From Opitutaceae bacterium (GTDB lineage: Bacteria; Verrucomicrobiota; Verrucomicrobiia; Opitutales; Opitutaceae), in assembly GCA_041395105.1 (NCBI GenBank), contig JAWLBB010000001.1, forward strand, positions 1,639,501 to 1,703,500: 64,000 nt of DNA, in the 5' to 3' direction. The position numbers were made by a program, and so were the translations under genes. Under the pieces are notes generated by a model. That model made no database searches, was not told where the DNA came from, and was given only the letters and a program-made list of their open reading frames with translations. Each line of letters begins with the position of its first letter. Positions within the stretch are counted from its first letter, which is position 1. This document shows positions 15,710 through 24,764 of the stretch, one piece after another.

Positions 15710-17785
15710 TCACTTATACTGGTCGTAGACCTTGATCTCGACCGGGAATTTCTCGTCCTTTCGGCGGGCGTCGAGTGTTTCCTTCTTTTCCTCCACGTTC
15801 ATCCAGTCGAGGAAGTATTCCCCGGCGCTCTGGCTTATCTTGACGTTGAAGTCGTCGGGCCAGTGGATCCAGCGCCAGTAGCCGACCCGGTAGAACGGGG
15901 CCACGAATCCCGGGCTGAAACTGGCGTCCTCGTAGAGGATCTCTTCCATCTCGAATGCGAGCCGCTTCATCTCCTCGACGTCCTCGGAAGCCCGATACTT
16001 CTCAATCAGCCGGTCCAGCCTGGTGTCGGCGATGGATTGAAGGTTGTTCGTCTGGGTCTTTGGCTTGCGGGCCGGGTTGACGGTGCCGTCGGGCAGGAAG
16101 GCGCGATCGTAGGCATTGACCGAATGGTAGGTTTCCCAATAACGCGGATACATTTCCGGGGAGACGCCGAAAGCGGAGAACTGGATGTCGTGATTCTTCT
16201 CCTGGACTTTCTTCCACGCCGCCGTGCCGTCGAGAACTTCGAGGCGGAACTCCAGTCCGGCCTTGAGGGCTTCCTCGCGAAGAATGGTCAGGATGTCCTT
16301 GAGGGCCTCGTAGCCGGTGGTCAGGGTGAAGGAAAGGCGCTGGCCCTCGGCATTGAGGAGGACGCCGTCCGTGTCGCGCTTGGTAAAGCCCGCCTTGGCG
16401 AAGGATTCCAGCGCCTTGTCGACGGAATAACCCCTCGGTTCGATGGTGGACGAGGTGAACTCCCCGTAGCCGTCGGAGGTGGTGCGCATCCGGGTGTAGT
16501 CGCCCCGGTAGAATTTCTCAATGACCAGGTCCCAGTTGGTGGCGTACTGGATGCCCACCCGGACATCGCGATTGTCGAGGAAGGGACGGGACTCGTTCAT
16601 CCAGAGGCCGTAGGTCGGCCGGGGAGTGTCATTGTAGAACGTGGCCTTTTTCACATAGCCGTTGGCCACGAGCGGGTCATCGTTGGGGAGTTTGTCGTAC
16701 CAGAATTCGGCCAGATTCAGGCCGAAGGCGTCGAGTTCCCCCTTGCGGAAGGTCTCAAACATCTTGGCGGTGTCCCGTATCACCGAAAAGTGGATACGAT
16801 CATAATTGTAGCGGTAACGCCAGCTCTTCAGGTCCTTTGCCCACCAGTCCTTGAGCCGGGTCAGGGCGATCGAGCGGCCCTTCTTGATATCCTCGTCCCG
16901 GACGACGTAGGCCCCGGACGTCGGAACAAACCGCCACTGGTAGCGCTCGGCGAAATCCTCCCCCATCTCCCGATAGAAATGCCTGGGCTGGGGTTCCAGT
17001 TCGAGGACCCGGCTGGCAAAATCCGGTTTGGCCTCCCGCAGGGTGATCGAGAACGTCAGGTCGTCGTACTTGGTGATATTGGAGTAGTTGCGGTTGTAGA
17101 AATTGTTGTACCAGGGTGCCTTGATGTAGGACGACTGGTAGAAGAAGAAGGTGAACATCATGTCATCCGCGGTGATGGGCGGTCCGTCCGACCATCGGGC
17201 GGCCGGGTTGATCTTCACGTAGACGGTCTTGTTCGCCTTGTCGGAGGCCCAGGACTCGGCGATGCCGGGTATATAGCGGAAGCCGTCGGGCCCGATCGAG
17301 GTGTCGTTGGGATGACGGCGCGCAAATTGCATGACGACGTCGTCGAGGATATAGGGACGGAATCCCCCGTTGGAATCGGGGCCGATTCGGCGCAGGGTGC
17401 GCGGAAAATCCTGGAGGGCCTGGTATCGGGTTCCTCCCTTGATCGCCTTGGGCGAACCGATTTCCGGCAGGTCGCTTCCATCCTCCCAGACCAGGCCGGC
17501 GGGAATATCTTCGGGAGTGGCGAAGCGGAAGAACCTGGGATAGGCACCGGCGGCCGCCTTCTCATCAACCTCCTCCTGGGTGATGCGGCCGGCTTCGAGG
17601 TCCTCGAAAACCGCCGCCGGCAGGGAAACCTTGGTGGCGTAGTAGGCCTCCATCTCGGGAAAGACATCCTGAGCGGGTGCTTCTGCGGTGTCGGTCTCGG
17701 CCGAGTTGGATTTTCCACATCCGGCGAGGAAGAGAAGGCTCGATGCAGCGAGCAGGGCAAGGAAGAGTGGTTTGTCGTGTTTCAT
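15710..17785 (-). CDS. Extracellular solute-binding lipoprotein, family 5 (YejA-like)
   Basis: 691 residues. The signal peptide ends in FLAGC (Cys23), so the protein is lipid-anchored. The rest is a large family 5 binding protein: a core with RYIPGIAESWASDK and VYVKINPAARWSDGPPITADD, a middle containing RDTAKMFETFRKGELDAF, and NESRPFLDNRDVRVGIQYATNW, characteristic of oligopeptide and microcin-C-type binding proteins. It is longer than typical OppA (about 540), as YejA-like proteins are, with an N-terminal insertion. The ligand could be oligopeptides or modified peptides; sequence alone does not decide. It lies five bases after the yejE-like permease gene. Confidence 0.9.
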   Translation of the reverse strand: MKHDKPLFLALLAASSLLFLAGCGKSNSAETDTAEAPAQDVFPEMEAYYATKVSLPAAVFEDLEAGRITQEEVDEKAAAGAYPRFFRFATPEDIPAGLVWEDGSDLPEIGSPKAIKGGTRYQALQDFPRTLRRIGPDSNGGFRPYILDDVVMQFARRHPNDTSIGPDGFRYIPGIAESWASDKANKTVYVKINPAARWSDGPPITADDMMFTFFFYQSSYIKAPWYNNFYNRNYSNITKYDDLTFSITLREAKPDFASRVLELEPQPRHFYREMGEDFAERYQWRFVPTSGAYVVRDEDIKKGRSIALTRLKDWWAKDLKSWRYRYNYDRIHFSVIRDTAKMFETFRKGELDAFGLNLAEFWYDKLPNDDPLVANGYVKKATFYNDTPRPTYGLWMNESRPFLDNRDVRVGIQYATNWDLVIEKFYRGDYTRMRTTSDGYGEFTSSTIEPRGYSVDKALESFAKAGFTKRDTDGVLLNAEGQRLSFTLTTGYEALKDILTILREEALKAGLEFRLEVLDGTAAWKKVQEKNHDIQFSAFGVSPEMYPRYWETYHSVNAYDRAFLPDGTVNPARKPKTQTNNLQSIADTRLDRLIEKYRASEDVEEMKRLAFEMEEILYEDASFSPGFVAPFYRVGYWRWIHWPDDFNVKISQSAGEYFLDWMNVEEKKETLDARRKDEKFPVEIKVYDQYK

Positions 17786-17790
17786 GGGTA

Positions 17791-18864
17791 TTACCGGTAA
17801 GTGGTGTATTTTTTCGGGTCAAAGGCTTCGCGCACGGCTTCGCCGATGAAGGTGACCAAAGTGAGAACAAAGACCAGTGCGGCAAAGGCCGAGCTGACAA
17901 TCCAGGGGGCGGTGGTCAGACTGGCGGTGCCTTGTTTGAGGAGTTCGCCGATGCTCGGGGTGGGTGGGGGAAGTCCCCATCCCAGGAAATCCAGTGCCGT
18001 GATGGCGGTGATCCCGGCCACGACTGAAAAGGGCATGAAGGTGACGATGGTCGAGACGGTGTTGGGCAGGATATGGTTGAAGATGATTCTGGGCGTACTG
18101 GCACCGAGGACGATGGCAGCTGCGGCGTAGTCGCGCGATTTCTCGCGGTAGGTCGCGGTTCGCATATAGTAGGTCATCCCTGTCCAGGAGAAGAGAACCA
18201 TGATGCTGAGCAGGATGAGGATCCGGGTGGAAATGGCGAAGGAAGCGGGGATGACCGAAAAGACAATGATCACCATGTAAAGGAACGGGATATTGGACCA
18301 GATCTCGATCAGTCGTTGGAATACCAGGTCGAAGATGCCGCCGAAGTAACCCATCAGGCAGCCGATGGTGATGCCGATCAGGTAGGTCAGCGCCATGAAG
18401 GCGAGGGCAAAGAAGATGGCGATGCGGAATCCGAAGACGAGGCGGGCCAGGATGTCGCGTCCCGTCGAATCGGTTCCGAGAAGGTGCCGGGTCTGCCAGG
18501 AGGGAGGTGACGGCTTGAAGACACCTTCATAGGCATCGTTTTCATAGGCGCCGAACGGAATGAGGGGCAGGATGACCCGGTTACCGGCGCCCTCCGCTTC
18601 GAAATGGTCCTTCAACTCGCGGTAGTTGACGGGGATCTGTGCCTTGTCGCCGGTCAGGCCGAACTCTGCTCCGAGCCTGAGGCGGGAATAGGTGGTGAAA
18701 CTCCAATGCCCGTCGTAGCGCACGGCGAGGGCCCGGTTGTTGATGAAAAGCTCGGCAAAGAGGGAAAGCACCACGAGGGCGACGAGCGTGATCAGCGAAA
18801 AATAGCCCCGCCGGATCTGGCGGAAGCGTCTTAGCTTTTTCGCAGTGAGCGGATTGAGTCGCAT
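17791..18864 (-). CDS. ABC transporter permease (YejE/OppC type)
   Basis: 357 residues with an N-terminal anchor helix (YFSLITLVALVVLSLFAELF), a periplasmic insertion of about 100 residues, and five C-terminal helices of the BPD_transp_1 fold. The HLLGTDSTGRDILARLVFG motif is diagnostic for OppC/DppC-type permeases. The EAA loop that docks the ATPases lies near YAAAAIVLGASTPRIIFNHILPN (about residue 245-267). The long N-terminal insertion matches YejE. It partners with the permease encoded four bases upstream. Confidence 0.92.
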   Translation of the reverse strand: MRLNPLTAKKLRRFRQIRRGYFSLITLVALVVLSLFAELFINNRALAVRYDGHWSFTTYSRLRLGAEFGLTGDKAQIPVNYRELKDHFEAEGAGNRVILPLIPFGAYENDAYEGVFKPSPPSWQTRHLLGTDSTGRDILARLVFGFRIAIFFALAFMALTYLIGITIGCLMGYFGGIFDLVFQRLIEIWSNIPFLYMVIIVFSVIPASFAISTRILILLSIMVLFSWTGMTYYMRTATYREKSRDYAAAAIVLGASTPRIIFNHILPNTVSTIVTFMPFSVVAGITAITALDFLGWGLPPPTPSIGELLKQGTASLTTAPWIVSSAFAALVFVLTLVTFIGEAVREAFDPKKYTTYR

Positions 18865-18868
18865 CGGG

Positions 18869-19891
18869 TCAACGGAACCGGATTCGTGGGTCGATCAGGG
18901 CAACAAGGAAGTCGGAAAGGATATTGCCGATCAGCAGGAGCAGGGAGGAGAGGAAAACCACCCCCATGACGACCGGGTAGTCGCGGTCGAAGATCGCGGT
19001 CAGGCCGAGGAGGCCGAATCCGTTGATGTCAAAGATGGTCTCGATAAGAAAAGACCCTCCGACGATCAGGGTGATGTTCTGGCCGAAGGTCGTGGCAATC
19101 GGAATGAGCGAATTGCGGAGGGCATGGTTGAAGACGGCCTTTTCGAAGGTGACACCCTTGGCGACGGCCGTCCGCATATAGTCGGCCGAAAGGTTGTCCA
19201 TGAGATGGTTTTTCATCAGCATGGTAGTCACGGCGAAGCTCCCGACGAGGTAGCAGCAGAGGGGGAGAACGGCGTGATGGAAGAGGTCCTTGGTCTGCTC
19301 CCAGGTCGTCAGGTCCTCAAAGTAGATGCTGGTGAATCCGCCCATGGGAAACCACTCAAGACGGGCCGAGAAGAAGAGGAGAAGGAGTGCCCCCAGCACA
19401 TAACCGGGTACGGCGTAGCCCATGAAAATGACAATCGAAGTGCTGTTGTCGAGGAGGGTGCGGTGCTTGATCGCCTTGACTATTCCCAGAGGAATACAGA
19501 CCGCATAGGTTATGATCAGGGTGAGAATACCGTAGAAGATCGAGACCGGAAAACGCGAGCGGATGATGCTCCAGACCGATTCATTGTAGCGGTAGCTGCT
19601 GCCCAGATCGCCGATCAGGACTTTGCCGACCCATTGAAAGTAACTGACCAGGACGGGTTTGTCGAAGCCGTAGTATTCCTTCAGCTGCTGTATCTGTTCG
19701 TCGGAGAGGGCCTGACTCTGTCCGGTCATGCCCGAGGTGCGTCCGCTCTGGGCATCCATCATCTGGGCTTCCATCATGGCACGCTCCAGCGGACCTCCGG
19801 GAACGAACCGGGTGATGATGAAGACCAGAATGGTCACACCAAAAAGGGTGGGCGGGATAAGGATGAGACGCCTGAGGAAATAATCACGCAT
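18869..19891 (-). CDS. ABC transporter permease (YejB/OppB type)
   Basis: 340 residues starting MRDYFLRRLILIPPTLFGVT, a textbook OppB/DppB N-terminus. Six membrane helices are predicted. The EAA loop is visible in MRTAVAKGVTFEKAVFNHAL, followed by RNSLIPIATTFGQNI. Between helices 1 and 2 lies a polar loop with a Met/Gln-rich stretch (MMEAQMMDAQSG) not usual in enteric OppB. It is the first gene of the minus-strand run yejB-yejE-yejA-oppD-oppF, so the promoter should lie in the 149-base gap to the divergent gene at 20041. Confidence 0.92.
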   Translation of the reverse strand: MRDYFLRRLILIPPTLFGVTILVFIITRFVPGGPLERAMMEAQMMDAQSGRTSGMTGQSQALSDEQIQQLKEYYGFDKPVLVSYFQWVGKVLIGDLGSSYRYNESVWSIIRSRFPVSIFYGILTLIITYAVCIPLGIVKAIKHRTLLDNSTSIVIFMGYAVPGYVLGALLLLFFSARLEWFPMGGFTSIYFEDLTTWEQTKDLFHHAVLPLCCYLVGSFAVTTMLMKNHLMDNLSADYMRTAVAKGVTFEKAVFNHALRNSLIPIATTFGQNITLIVGGSFLIETIFDINGFGLLGLTAIFDRDYPVVMGVVFLSSLLLLIGNILSDFLVALIDPRIRFR

Positions 19892-20040
19892 TCCTGAATG
19901 AGAACGCCGGAAAACACAGCGTCCGGGCAGATGCCAACGTCTTTATGGCGCCGGGGCAATCCGAAATGGAAGGGCCCTGATGGGTCGATCAATCTCGCCT
20001 TTCCGCTTGAAGCGGGTTCTGAGCCCGATAAGTTGGAATT

Positions 20041-20562
20041 ATGAAGAAGAGAGGGAGATGCCGGGCTCTGGTCGTCGTTTTTCTGACGATGGGATCGGCA
20101 GTTCAGGGGACGGATGAATCCGGTTCCCGGACCGACGGACCGGCCCCGGTCTCCAAGCCGACCCCGACGGTTGAGGCGGGCATGCCCCTTTTCTCATCCG
20201 GAGAAATCAGTCATCTTTTCCAGGAGACGGTCGTACCTGAAAAGAAGGAACACCCGATCTTTGTAGGGATGGAAGACGACGTCGTGGAAATGGCAGCCTT
20301 CAATGTTTACAGTGACAAGCTGACGCTGAGGCAGTCGCTTGATGCCCGCCTGTCCGATGCGGGATGGCAGGCGATGTTGGGCCGGCTTGAGGAACTGGAT
20401 CCGAAACTGGCGGCGGAGACTTTTTACGAAAAGCGCAGCGCCGACCGCTTTTTCAGTTCCCAGGCCCCCGGGGGTGCGGTCGACCGACCGAATCCGGGAG
20501 CGATCGATTTCCGGACCGTGGTCGGATCGGCACTCAAGGCCATCCGTGAGATCGGCGATTGA
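20041..20562 (+). CDS. Putative secreted protein of unknown function
   Basis: 173 residues with a basic N-terminus (MKKRGRCR) and a hydrophobic core (ALVVVFLTMGSAVQG), consistent with a signal peptide cut near residue 24. The mature part begins with a Pro/Ser/Thr-rich linker and continues into a helical, charged region (LTLRQSLDARLSDAGWQAMLGRLEELD). No family is recognised. It separates the two oppDF sets and runs opposite to both, so it is probably unrelated to the importer, though shared divergent regulation with yejB is possible. Confidence 0.6.
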   Translation: MKKRGRCRALVVVFLTMGSAVQGTDESGSRTDGPAPVSKPTPTVEAGMPLFSSGEISHLFQETVVPEKKEHPIFVGMEDDVVEMAAFNVYSDKLTLRQSLDARLSDAGWQAMLGRLEELDPKLAAETFYEKRSADRFFSSQAPGGAVDRPNPGAIDFRTVVGSALKAIREIGD

Positions 20563-20592
20563 GAGGAGTCTCGGGGGCTCACCTCCCCGGTC

Positions 20593-21603
20593 TCAGATTT
20601 CCCCGATACGGATGCAGGCGGCCTCGTGATCGGGTCCGGTTTTTTTCAGGGGCGGCACTTCGCCGCGGCAGGCCTCGATGGCGTGCGGGCACCTGGGGTG
20701 AAATGTGCACCCGGCCGGTGGATTGAGCGGTGACGGAGGATCGCCCGGCAGGACGATCCGCTTGCGTGAGCGCTCGATCTCGGGGTCGGGGATGGGAATC
20801 GCGCTGACCAGTGCCTGGGTATAGGGGTGGCGGGGATTTTCGATCACATCGATGGCCTCGCCGATCTCGACCACCTTGCCCAGGTACATGACGGCGATCC
20901 GATCGGAGATATGCTTCACGACCGAAAGATCGTGGGCGATAAAGATCATGCTCAGATTCATTTCCCGAGTCAGGCGGGAGAGGAGATTGAGGATCTGCGC
21001 CTGGATGGAAACATCGAGAGCGGAAACGGGTTCGTCGGCGATGATCAGGCTGGGCTTCAGCGCGAGGGCCCGGGCAACCGCGATTCGTTGTCGCTGGCCC
21101 CCCGAGAATTCGTGCGGGTATTTGCGCATGAAGCGCGGGGACAGACCCACGGTTTCCATCAACTGCGCCACTTCGTGGGCCACTGCATTCCGGGTGCAGC
21201 GGTCGTGGGCGATGAGTGGCTCGGCCAGGGTGTCGAAGACCGTCATCCGCGGATTGAGCGAGGCGTAGGGATCCTGGAAAACCATCTGCAGTCCGGTCCG
21301 CACCTTGCGCAATTCCGCACTGGAGAGATTCACCAGGTTTCTGCCTTCGAGAACCACCGTTCCCCCGGTGGTTGGCACCAGTTGCAGGATGGTGCGGGCG
21401 AGGGTGGATTTGCCACACCCGGATTCGCCGACCAGGCCGACGACTTCGCCACGACGGATGGAGAGAGTGACCCCGTCGACGGCCTTGACCGTGCCGGAAA
21501 GCCGCTTGATCAAGGTGCCCTTGTAGATGGGGAAATGGGACTTCAGGTCCTTCAGTTCAAGGATATTGTCGGGCGGGCTGGCTTCGGTCTCGGGCATGTT
21601 CAA
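20593..21603 (-). CDS. Peptide ABC transporter ATP-binding protein (OppF/DppF type), set 2
   Basis: 336 residues. Walker A GESGCGKST, signature FSGGQRQRIAVARA, Walker B LIIADEPVSALD, switch His in FIAHDLSVVKH, and the C-terminal GCTFHPRCPHAIEAC cysteine motif are intact. It is clearly similar to the OppF-type protein at 13665-14654 but not a recent copy. It follows the second OppD gene by ten bases. No permease or binding-protein gene is attached to this pair, so it may feed a transporter encoded elsewhere or serve the neighbouring Yej-like permeases. Confidence 0.92.
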   Translation of the reverse strand: MNMPETEASPPDNILELKDLKSHFPIYKGTLIKRLSGTVKAVDGVTLSIRRGEVVGLVGESGCGKSTLARTILQLVPTTGGTVVLEGRNLVNLSSAELRKVRTGLQMVFQDPYASLNPRMTVFDTLAEPLIAHDRCTRNAVAHEVAQLMETVGLSPRFMRKYPHEFSGGQRQRIAVARALALKPSLIIADEPVSALDVSIQAQILNLLSRLTREMNLSMIFIAHDLSVVKHISDRIAVMYLGKVVEIGEAIDVIENPRHPYTQALVSAIPIPDPEIERSRKRIVLPGDPPSPLNPPAGCTFHPRCPHAIEACRGEVPPLKKTGPDHEAACIRIGEI

Positions 21604-21613
21604 CCGGGGGGAA

Positions 21614-22618
21614 TCAGGGCATCAGAATCTCGCCGGCCTGGCAGCGGAGGCAGGACGTTTGGTGGGTATCCTTGACGGCTTTCAGGGCCGGGGAATCGAT
21701 CCGGCACCGGTCGACCACCTCACTGCAGCGCGGTGCGAAGGAACAGCCCGTGACTTCCTTGGAGAGGTCGGGCGGGAGGCCGGGAATGGTGAACAACTCG
21801 GCCCCCTTGGATTGCAGAGAGGGGATGGACTGCTGGAGGGCTTTGGTGTAGGGATGTTTGGGATCCTTGTAGACACCATCAGTTCCGGCCGTCTCGACGA
21901 TGCGTCCCGCATACATGACCTGGACCCGATCGCAGAGACCCGCGACCACGCCGAGATCGTGGGTGATGAAGATGACGGCGGTGCCCAGTTCATTCTGCAA
22001 ACGCCGGATCAACTCCAGGATCTGGGCCTGGACGGTCACATCGAGGGCGGTTGTCGGTTCGTCCGCGATGAGCAGCTCGGGCTTGGTAATCAGGGCCATG
22101 GCGATCATGACCCGCTGTCGCATCCCCCCGGAGAACTCGTGAGGGTAGAAATGAATCCGCTTGGCCGCGTCCTGGATGCCGACCTCGGTCAGGGCATCAA
22201 TGGCGAGGCCGAGAGCCCAATCCCTGGACAGCTCCGGTTGGTGGGTCAGCACGGGCTCGAGCAGCTGGTCCGAGATCTTCATGTAGGGATTGAGCGAAGT
22301 CATCGGATCCTGGAAGATCATGGAGATCCGTTTTCCCCGGATCTTGCGGAGTTCCCGGGCGGGGCAGGAGAGCAGGTCGATTCCGTCAAAGAGCGCCCGG
22401 CCGCTTTCAATCCGGCCCGGTGGTTGCGGGATCAGCCCCATGATGGAGTAGCAGGTCACCGATTTGCCGGATCCCGACTCCCCGACGATGCCGAGGGTCT
22501 CACCCTGCTCCACGGAAAAGGAGACGCCATCCACGGCTTTGACCACACCATCGCGGGTGTGGAAATACGTCCTGAGATCTTCAACGCTGAGCAGAGGCAT
22601 GGCTTCGTCCGGGGTCAT
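21614..22618 (-). CDS. Peptide ABC transporter ATP-binding protein (OppD/DppD type), set 2
   Basis: 334 residues from ATG 22618 (MTPDEAMPLLSVEDL); a second Met six codons in is an alternative start. Walker A GESGSGKSV, signature FSGGMRQRVMIAMA, Walker B LLIADEPTTALD and switch FITHDLGVVAG are present, with a CSFAPRC motif in the C-terminal peptide-transporter domain. It is first in a two-gene unit with the oppF-type gene. The upstream neighbour, 49 bases away on the same strand, is the acyltransferase/heptosyltransferase fusion, whose mRNA may read through. Confidence 0.92.
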   Translation of the reverse strand: MTPDEAMPLLSVEDLRTYFHTRDGVVKAVDGVSFSVEQGETLGIVGESGSGKSVTCYSIMGLIPQPPGRIESGRALFDGIDLLSCPARELRKIRGKRISMIFQDPMTSLNPYMKISDQLLEPVLTHQPELSRDWALGLAIDALTEVGIQDAAKRIHFYPHEFSGGMRQRVMIAMALITKPELLIADEPTTALDVTVQAQILELIRRLQNELGTAVIFITHDLGVVAGLCDRVQVMYAGRIVETAGTDGVYKDPKHPYTKALQQSIPSLQSKGAELFTIPGLPPDLSKEVTGCSFAPRCSEVVDRCRIDSPALKAVKDTHQTSCLRCQAGEILMP

Positions 22619-22667
22619 GTTGAAGTGGGGAAGCGATCGGGCAAACCAAATCGAAGTGCGGTCGCGA

Positions 22668-24596
22668 TCAGGCCGCCACACCAGTAAGCGCCGCCCGATT
22701 GAGGCTCTGGTCCACCGCCTGGAGCACCATTTCGGCCGTGATTCCGGAGATCGGTCGTCCGCCGGTCGGCCGGGACCCGGGTGGAAGGAGGATTCGGCAG
22801 GGGGCCTGGAAAACGGGTCCCGTTCGAACAGGATTCTCCGGCCCGTAGAGTCCGATGACGGGCACGCCCATCGCGTTCGCGAGGTGAAGGGTTCCGCTGT
22901 TCTGGCCGATTGCGAGGTCGCAGCATGCGAGGGCTCCGGCAAACTCCGGGCTTTCGGGACCGCCCCTGAAATGGGTGAAGCGGCCGGTCGGCAGATCCCG
23001 GGCCAATGAATCGGAGGACCGTCGCGGACGCCCCGTTTCCATCACGATGATATGAATACCGGTCCTCTCTCGGACGAGCCGGGAGGCCAGGGCCCGCCAA
23101 TGCTCGACCGGCCATTGATGGGAGGGCTCGTCCGTCGGGCCGATCAGCAGACCGACCAGACGCGAGGCCGGCCGGTTTTCCGGGTTTCCGGGCCATCGAG
23201 CGACTCTGGGAATCGGCGGAGTGCAATCCCGCGAGGCGTTCAGTCCGAAATGCCTGAGGAAATATTCAAGGAGGCGGGTCTCATGGAGCCGCCGTCGGTC
23301 CAGGGTTTCGGGAATCGTCCAACGCGCGGTCAACAGGGCTCGGGTCTCCCCCTCGTCCTGCATGCCGATCCGGACCGGGCATCCGGTCACCCATGCCTCG
23401 GTGTCGTTGCGCCTGCTCTGGTCGAGGATCAGGTAGAGGTCGGGATAGGCCTCCTGGGACTGGACCAGGGAGCGAAGGTTCAACCGATGGGGAGGGAGCG
23501 GAATGACGGACTCGGCAAGCCCGGACGACTGCAGGAGTTCGAGCAATGACCGGCGGCCGAGCAGGGTGATGGCGGCGTCGGGTCGCGAGCGTCGCAGGGC
23601 CCGGATCACGGGGACAGCCTTGAGGGCGGGGCCGAGACCATCCGGGAGCCTCACCCAAATCCGCCAGGACCGAGGCAGGTCGATGCCGGCGTGAGCGAGT
23701 GGGCGGCTCCGGTCGAGGCGTAGGATCTGGGCGGACGAGCGGGGTCGCTGCCAGTAATCCTCGTCCCAGGGCCAGCTGCCGCAGGCGCTGTCGCTGCTTC
23801 GCAGGAGTGTTTCGAGCCAGTTGTTCAGGCTGATCGAGGCAGGAAGGGCGGCCGGGGTGGTGACGACCTCGTCAATCCGAAGGGCATAATGCCAGAAACT
23901 GATCCTTTCCGTGTAGAGACCGACCAATCCAGCCCTGAAATGTTCAACCAGGGCTCCCGGCAGATCCGAGAGCGTCGTCAGGCGGTCCATCAGCAGGGTC
24001 TGTGGACTGTTGCGGACTTTCGCCTGATCAAAGAGAACCCCGTGGAGGCCGTTTTCCCGCAGTGTCCGGAATCCTGCCAGAAGCCCGTCCTCGGGTCCGA
24101 GAAAGCGGACCCCGAACCGCACCTGGCCGCGCCGTCTGAATTCCTGAAGCCGGGTCTTCCTCTGGGAGTCGCAGGAAATGGTCAAACGGAGTCGGTCGTC
24201 CGGGTAGACCAGAGGCAGCGCGGCCACCAATCCCCATGCACCGACCTGAGGCAAGGCCAGGACGGTTGGCTCCCCGGCATCGAGTCGCCTTTTCAGTGCG
24301 GTCCTTGCCGTCGCCGGCAGATGAATCATGGACCGCAGCCGGCGCTCGGTGAGGTAGGGCAGGGCGATGGACAGGAGGCGGTTCTCGAGGCGTTGCCGGA
24401 CGGAATGGACAGCAGTCCGCCGATGCCATTCCTTTGGTCTTTCCGGAAAGGCGTGATGGAGGTTGGCCAGCAGGCGGCGACGGCGATCGGGAAAAAGGTG
24501 AAAACCCAGATGCGCGAGGAGTGACAGGGTCATGGCCGGGATGAAGGTCGGTCCGCGGGCGGCCAACCAGCCGGAAATGCGTATGAGTGGAATCAA
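22668..24596 (-). CDS. Fusion of LpxL-like acyltransferase and GT9 heptosyltransferase, degenerate in both halves
   Basis: 642 residues. Residues 1-285 follow the lipid A late acyltransferase layout (hydrophobic start, FPERPKEW, then LALPQVGAWGL, GLHGVLFDQ, SWPWDEDYW). Residues 311-642 follow the ADP-heptose-type glycosyltransferase family 9 (RALRRSRPDAAITLLG, QWPVEHWRALASRL, LHLANAMGVPVIGLYGP). The acyltransferase H-x4-D/E motif (normally HFGNWE) reads QVGAWG, so the catalytic His (position 117) and the acidic residue are both absent. In the GT9 half the usual LGD near the start reads LGP (Pro323), removing the Asp corresponding to WaaC Asp13, and the late DSG reads NSG. The frame is intact, so the protein is probably made. 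Envelope glycolipid assembly is the context; activity is doubtful. Confidence 0.8.
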   Translation of the reverse strand: MIPLIRISGWLAARGPTFIPAMTLSLLAHLGFHLFPDRRRRLLANLHHAFPERPKEWHRRTAVHSVRQRLENRLLSIALPYLTERRLRSMIHLPATARTALKRRLDAGEPTVLALPQVGAWGLVAALPLVYPDDRLRLTISCDSQRKTRLQEFRRRGQVRFGVRFLGPEDGLLAGFRTLRENGLHGVLFDQAKVRNSPQTLLMDRLTTLSDLPGALVEHFRAGLVGLYTERISFWHYALRIDEVVTTPAALPASISLNNWLETLLRSSDSACGSWPWDEDYWQRPRSSAQILRLDRSRPLAHAGIDLPRSWRIWVRLPDGLGPALKAVPVIRALRRSRPDAAITLLGRRSLLELLQSSGLAESVIPLPPHRLNLRSLVQSQEAYPDLYLILDQSRRNDTEAWVTGCPVRIGMQDEGETRALLTARWTIPETLDRRRLHETRLLEYFLRHFGLNASRDCTPPIPRVARWPGNPENRPASRLVGLLIGPTDEPSHQWPVEHWRALASRLVRERTGIHIIVMETGRPRRSSDSLARDLPTGRFTHFRGGPESPEFAGALACCDLAIGQNSGTLHLANAMGVPVIGLYGPENPVRTGPVFQAPCRILLPPGSRPTGGRPISGITAEMVLQAVDQSLNRAALTGVAA

Positions 24597-24764
24597 GGCC
24601 GGAAAGGGGAAAATGTGCTTTGGGAAACTGAGATTTTCCGATCCGATTGGCGACGTTTTTTCGCCGATCGAGCCTGAGTCCTTGGTATTGGAGGCGGAAA
24701 TGCGCTTGCCCGGGAGACGGTCGGAGGATCAGGCTTCAGTCAATTCATCACGGGCGCCTCCATC

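Noticed and set aside
15659..17800. A 713-codon open frame on the plus strand
   Set aside because: It is the antisense of the solute-binding lipoprotein gene (15710-17785, minus), which has a lipobox and clear family motifs; long antisense frames are common at this GC content.
18845..19897. A 350-codon plus-strand frame
   Set aside because: Antisense of the YejB-type permease gene; the acidic, Gln-rich composition reflects complemented hydrophobic codons.
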